64,000 bases of DNA from Limnoperna fortunei (Eukaryota > Mollusca > Bivalvia > Mytilida > Modiolidae). The position numbers and the translations under genes were made by a program. Below, one piece after another: positions 58,349 through 64,000 of the stretch (its first letter is position 1; the number at the start of each line of letters is the position of its first letter). Under the pieces are notes generated by a model. It saw only the letters and a list, made by a program, of their open reading frames with translations. It did no database searches and was not told where the DNA came from. Location of the stretch: NCBI GenBank assembly GCA_944474755.1, contig OX104122.1, forward strand, positions 22,221,714-22,285,713, in the 5' to 3' direction.

Positions 58349-58539
58349 ATCGCTTCTCGGCCTTTTGGCTAAGATCAAAGTGTAGTATCTGTTCTTATCA
58401 GCTTAATATCTGATACGTGCCCCATGTGGGTACTTCGATATTAAACTGATTTTTGCAACTAGGTGAGAAGTTAGGTGCTTGCACCGCTCTTGCCACGAGT
58501 TGGCCTGGTATTGCAGTACCTCCAGGATCGGCTCACTCC
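58349..58539 (+). ncRNA. U2: U2 snRNA, copy 42
   Basis: Gene as copy 1 by eye. Confidence 0.97.
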
Positions 58540-59139
58540 CCTCTCGGGGAGAAATAATTCAAATGAAAATTAAGTGTCCCCGCTCGCCCTGTCTATTATA
58601 CCAGTGTGTCGATTGTTTTAATGAGATAAATAAATTATTTAATTGCAATAAACCAGTTCATTGCCATTGCTATTCACGTATTATCTACACAATACATGTA
58701 CATGTATATATTATTAGGAAGAGTAACAACGAAGAATTAAATTGAAGAATTTATTTATAACATGTAAATTGGTTAAATGTCGGATTTCGGTAACTAACTA
58801 AAAATTATCGCAAGTTACATGCGACGTTTTGTTTTTGGCTAAAGGGCGATGACCATTACTGTGTACGAACGATATCGTATTGAAAACGTATAACATACGT
58901 TGTCGCAATTCCACCACTTAGTGCTTAATTCAAAGCCGAGTCTTACATGTCTGTTCCATTTCCTGAACAGCATTCAATTGCCAGAATTGATCAACTACTG
59001 TATTATAACGTTTCAAATGTTTCCGGACGCAGGTGTTCAATGTTTTCCGTCAATGTTTGCAAATATTGGTCTATTTGGTACACCTCAACCATTGTAAAAA
59101 TAGAAAATGAACACTTGTCGGACTTGCCAGTTTTTTGGT

Positions 59140-59330
59140 ATCGCTTCTCGGCCTTTTGGCTAAGATCAAAGTGTAGTATCTGTTCTTATCAGCTTAATAT
59201 CTGATACGTGCCCCGTGTGGGTACTTCGATATTAAACTGATTTTTGCAACTAGGTGAGAAGTTAGGTGCTTGCACCGCTCTTGCCACGAGTTGGCCTGGT
59301 ATTGCAGTACCTCCAGGATCGGCTCACTCC
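59140..59330 (+). ncRNA. U2: U2 snRNA, copy 43 (stem IIb loop variant)
   Basis: Same nt 76 A to G, at 59215. Confidence 0.96.
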
Positions 59331-59930
59331 CCTCTCGGGGAGAAATAATTCAAATGAAAATTAAGTGTCCCCGCTCGCCCTGTCTATTATACCAGTGTGT
59401 CGATTGTTTTAATGAGATAAATAAATTATTTAATTGCAATAAACCAGTTCATTGCCATTGCTATTCACGTATTATCTACACAATACATGTACATGTATAT
59501 ATTATTAGGAAGAGTAACAACGAAGAATTAAATTGAAGAATTTATTTATAACATGTAAATTGGTTAAATGTCGGATTTCGGTAACTAACTAAAAATTATC
59601 GCAAGTTACATGCGACGTTTTGTTTTTGGCTAAAGGGCGATGACCATTACTGTGTACGAACGATATCGTATTGAAAACGTATAACATACGTTGTCGCAAT
59701 TCCACCACTTAGTGCTTAATTCAAAGCCGAGTCTTACATGTCTGTTCCATTTCCTGAACAGCATTCAATTGCCAGAATTGATCAACTACTGTATTATAAC
59801 GTTTCAAATGTTTCCGGACGCAGGTGTTCAATGTTTTCCGTCAATGTTTGCAAATATTGGTCTATTTGGTACACCTCAACCATTGTAAAAATAGAAAATG
59901 AACACTTGTCGGACTTGCCAGTTTTTTGGT

Positions 59931-60121
59931 ATCGCTTCTCGGCCTTTTGGCTAAGATCAAAGTGTAGTATCTGTTCTTATCAGCTTAATATCTGATACGT
60001 GCCCCATGTGGGTACTTCGATATTAAACTGATTTTTGCAACTAGGTGAGAAGTTAGGTGCTTGCACCGCTCTTGCCACGAGTTGGCCTGGTATTGCAGTA
60101 CCTCCAGGATCGGCTCACTCC
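59931..60121 (+). ncRNA. U2: U2 snRNA, copy 44
   Basis: Gene as copy 1 by eye. Confidence 0.97.
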
Positions 60122-60721
60122 CCTCTCGGGGAGAAATAATTCAAATGAAAATTAAGTGTCCCCGCTCGCCCTGTCTATTATACCAGTGTGTCGATTGTTT
60201 TAATGAGATAAATAAATTATTTAATTGCAATAAACCAGTTCATTGCCATTGCTATTCACGTATTATCTACACAATACATGTACATGTATATATTATTAGG
60301 AAGAGTAACAACGAAGAATTAAATTGAAGAATTTATTTATAACATGTAAATTGGTTAAATGTCGGATTTCGGTAACTAACTAAAAATTATCGCAAGTTAC
60401 ATGCGACGTTTTGTTTTTGGCTAAAGGGCGATGACCATTACTGTGTACGAACGATATCGTATTGAAAACGTATAACATACGTTGTCGCAATTCCACCACT
60501 TAGTGCTTAATTCAAAGCCGAGTCTTACATGTCTGTTCCATTTCCTGAACAGCATTCAATTGCCAGAATTGATCAACTACTGTATTATAACGTTTCAAAT
60601 GTTTCCGGACGCAGGTGTTCAATGTTTTCCGTCAATGTTTGCAAATATTGGTCTATTTGGTACACCTCAACCATTGTAAAAATAGAAAATGAACACTTGT
60701 CGGACTTGCCAGTTTTTTGGT

Positions 60722-60912
60722 ATCGCTTCTCGGCCTTTTGGCTAAGATCAAAGTGTAGTATCTGTTCTTATCAGCTTAATATCTGATACGTGCCCCATGT
60801 GGGTACTTCGATATTAAACTGATTTTTGCAACTAGGTGAGAAGTTAGGTGCTTGCACCGCTCTTGCCACGAGTTGGCCTGGTATTGCAGTACCTCCAGGA
60901 TCGGCTCACTCC
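60722..60912 (+). ncRNA. U2: U2 snRNA, copy 45
   Basis: Gene as copy 1 by eye. Confidence 0.97.
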
Positions 60913-61512
60913 CCTCTCGGGGAGAAATAATTCAAATGAAAATTAAGTGTCCCCGCTCGCCCTGTCTATTATACCAGTGTGTCGATTGTTTTAATGAGAT
61001 AAATAAATTATTTAATTGCAATAAACCAGTTCATTGCCATTGCTATTCACGTATTATCTACACAATACATGTACATGTATATATTATTAGGAAGAGTAAC
61101 AACGAAGAATTAAATTGAAGAATTTATTTATAACATGTAAATTGGTTAAATGTCGGATTTCGGTAACTAACTAAAAATTATCGCAAGTTACATGCGACGT
61201 TTTGTTTTTGGCTAAAGGGCGATGACCATTACTGTGTACGAACGATATCGTATTGAAAACGTATAACATACGTTGTCGCAATTCCACCACTTAGTGCTTA
61301 ATTCAAAGCCGAGTCTTACATGTCTGTTCCATTTCCTGAACAGCATTCAATTGCCAGAATTGATCAACTACTGTATTATAACGTTTCAAATGTTTCCGGA
61401 CGCAGGTGTTCAATGTTTTCCGTCAATGTTTGCAAATATTGGTCTATTTGGTACACCTCAACCATTGTAAAAATAGAAAATGAACACTTGTCGGACTTGC
61501 CAGTTTTTTGGT

Positions 61513-61703
61513 ATCGCTTCTCGGCCTTTTGGCTAAGATCAAAGTGTAGTATCTGTTCTTATCAGCTTAATATCTGATACGTGCCCCATGTGGGTACTTC
61601 GATATTAAACTGATTTTTGCAACTAGGTGAGAAGTTAGGTGCTTGCACCGCTCTTGCCACGAGTTGGCCTGGTATTGCAGTACCTCCAGGATCGGCTCAC
61701 TCC
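61513..61703 (+). ncRNA. U2: U2 snRNA, copy 46
   Basis: Gene as copy 1 by eye. Confidence 0.97.
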
Positions 61704-62303
61704 CCTCTCGGGGAGAAATAATTCAAATGAAAATTAAGTGTCCCCGCTCGCCCTGTCTATTATACCAGTGTGTCGATTGTTTTAATGAGATAAATAAATT
61801 ATTTAATTGCAATAAACCAGTTCATTGCCATTGCTATTCACGTATTATCTACACAATACATGTACATGTATATATTATTAGGAAGAGTAACAACGAAGAA
61901 TTAAATTGAAGAATTTATTTATAACATGTAAATTGGTTAAATGTCGGATTTCGGTAACTAACTAAAAATTATCGCAAGTTACATGCGACGTTTTGTTTTT
62001 GGCTAAAGGGCGATGACCATTACTGTGTACGAACGATATCGTATTGAAAACGTATAACATACGTTGTCGCAATTCCACCACTTAGTGCTTAATTCAAAGC
62101 CGAGTCTTACATGTCTGTTCCATTTCCTGAACAGCATTCAATTGCCAGAATTGATCAACTACTGTATTATAACGTTTCAAATGTTTCCGGACGCAGGTGT
62201 TCAATGTTTTCCGTCAATGTTTGCAAATATTGGTCTATTTGGTACACCTCAACCATTGTAAAAATAGAAAATGAACACTTGTCGGACTTGCCAGTTTTTT
62301 GGT

Positions 62304-62494
62304 ATCGCTTCTCGGCCTTTTGGCTAAGATCAAAGTGTAGTATCTGTTCTTATCAGCTTAATATCTGATACGTGCCCCATGTGGGTACTTCGATATTAAA
62401 CTGATTTTTGCAACTAGGTGAGAAGTTAGGTGCTTGCACCGCTCTTGCCACGAGTTGGCCTGGTATTGCAGTACCTCCAGGATCGGCTCACTCC
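62304..62494 (+). ncRNA. U2: U2 snRNA, copy 47
   Basis: Gene as copy 1 by eye. Confidence 0.97.
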
Positions 62495-63094
62495 CCTCTC
62501 GGGGAGAAATAATTCAAATGAAAATTAAGTGTCCCCGCTCGCCCTGTCTATTATACCAGTGTGTCGATTGTTTTAATGAGATAAATAAATTATTTAATTG
62601 CAATAAACCAGTTCATTGCCATTGCTATTCACGTATTATCTACACAATACATGTACATGTATATATTATTAGGAAGAGTAACAACGAAGAATTAAATTGA
62701 AGAATTTATTTATAACATGTAAATTGGTTAAATGTCGGATTTCGGTAACTAACTAAAAATTATCGCAAGTTACATGCGACGTTTTGTTTTTGGCTAAAGG
62801 GCGATGACCATTACTGTGTACGAACGATATCGTATTGAAAACGTATAACATACGTTGTCGCAATTCCACCACTTAGTGCTTAATTCAAAGCCGAGTCTTA
62901 CATGTCTGTTCCATTTCCTGAACAGCATTCAATTGCCAGAATTGATCAACTACTGTATTATAACGTTTCAAATGTTTCCGGACGCAGGTGTTCAATGTTT
63001 TCCGTCAATGTTTGCAAATATTGGTCTATTTGGTACACCTCAACCATTGTAAAAATAGAAAATGAACACTTGTCGGACTTGCCAGTTTTTTGGT

Positions 63095-63285
63095 ATCGCT
63101 TCTCGGCCTTTTGGCTAAGATCAAAGTGTAGTATCTGTTCTTATCAGCTTAATATCTGATACGTGCCCCATGTGGGTACTTCGATATTAAACTGATTTTT
63201 GCAACTAGGTGAGAAGTTAGGTGCTTGCACCGCTCTTGCCACGAGTTGGCCTGGTATTGCAGTACCTCCAGGATCGGCTCACTCC
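63095..63285 (+). ncRNA. U2: U2 snRNA, copy 48
   Basis: Gene as copy 1 by eye. Confidence 0.97.
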
Positions 63286-63885
63286 CCTCTCGGGGAGAAA
63301 TAATTCAAATGAAAATTAAGTGTCCCCGCTCGCCCTGTCTATTATACCAGTGTGTCGATTGTTTTAATGAGATAAATAAATTATTTAATTGCAATAAACC
63401 AGTTCATTGCCATTGCTATTCACGTATTATCTACACAATACATGTACATGTATATATTATTAGGAAGAGTAACAACGAAGAATTAAATTGAAGAATTTAT
63501 TTATAACATGTAAATTGGTTAAATGTCGGATTTCGGTAACTAACTAAAAATTATCGCAAGTTACATGCGACGTTTTGTTTTTGGCTAAAGGGCGATGACC
63601 ATTACTGTGTACGAACGATATCGTATTGAAAACGTATAACATACGTTGTCGCAATTCCACCACTTAGTGCTTAATTCAAAGCCGAGTCTTACATGTCTGT
63701 TCCATTTCCTGAACAGCATTCAATTGCCAGAATTGATCAACTACTGTATTATAACGTTTCAAATGTTTCCGGACGCAGGTGTTCAATGTTTTCCGTCAAT
63801 GTTTGCAAATATTGGTCTATTTGGTACACCTCAACCATTGTAAAAATAGAAAATGAACACTTGTCGGACTTGCCAGTTTTTTGGT

Positions 63886-64000
63886 ATCGCTTCTCGGCCT
63901 TTTGGCTAAGATCAAAGTGTAGTATCTGTTCTTATCAGCTTAATATCTGATACGTGCCCCATGTGGGTACTTCGATATTAAACTGATTTTTGCAACTAGG
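63886..64000 (+). ncRNA. U2: U2 snRNA, copy 49, cut by window end
   Basis: First 115 nt only; the gene presumably continues beyond the window. Confidence 0.96.

Larger units (their letters stand above)
51266..64000 (+). repeat. U2 array block C (C-type spacer), running off the window
   Basis: Fifteen complete U2 genes, one 3' half and one cut by the window end, all at 791-bp spacing. All spacers carry five differences from blocks A and B; in the first unit these are at 51754 (G to T), 51815 (T to A), 51817 (G to C), 51850 (T to A) and 51909 (A to C). Spacer change T to C at 54644 is private. Confidence 0.97.

Noticed and set aside
14942..64000. CRISPR array or ribosomal DNA
   Set aside because: The unit is 791 bp with identical spacers and contains U2 snRNA. 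No short direct repeats with variable spacers and no rRNA sequence.

Overview
Eukaryotic, most likely bivalve-mollusc, nuclear DNA (inference). The left flank is AT-rich non-coding DNA with tRNA-derived SINEs. Their body (SINE 3' portion ending in a 'GCGTTAAAC'-type motif) and a long (ATTG)n tract beside 'TTGTTTTACGTC' resemble repeats I associate with mussel and oyster genomes. No prokaryotic gene organisation is present.

Layout. (1) 1-14941: single-copy-looking flank with no convincing protein gene. It holds SINE copies and fragments, two foldback/MITE-like elements, one nearly perfect 95-bp palindrome, a G15...C15-bracketed candidate transposon and simple repeats. (2) 14942-64000: a tandem array of a 791-bp unit. 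Each unit holds one 191-nt U2 spliceosomal snRNA gene and about 600 bp of spacer. The window contains 46 uninterrupted U2 genes, two split by insertions and one cut by the window edge; the array continues past the right end. (3) Inside the array sit two different, apparently intact, same-orientation non-LTR retrotransposons: element 1 (38416-43530) and element 2 (45913-51265). They are 2.4 kb apart.

Both retrotransposons have an ORF1 with a CCHC zinc knuckle and an ORF2 with apurinic-type endonuclease, reverse transcriptase and C-terminal zinc-binding motif. This is the L1/Tx1-type architecture. Both rejoin U2 at exactly the same base, inside the branch-point-interacting GUAGUA of U2, so both are U2-targeting elements. 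They differ in target-site duplication (15 against 9 bp) and are clearly different families. Both also carry an open hydrophobic mini-ORF between ORF1 and ORF2 that begins with a similar MDxLxDF peptide; I do not recognise it from the usual two-ORF description.

The array is very homogeneous, but the spacer switches from one diagnostic variant (A type, left) to another (C type, right) exactly across element 2, with five fixed differences. The simplest reading is that homogenisation stops at the insertion, although an assembly join at the same place would look the same. U2 genes supply the spliceosome's U2 RNA. The retrotransposons exploit the copy redundancy, each destroying one gene copy and probably borrowing the U2 promoter and 5' end as leader.
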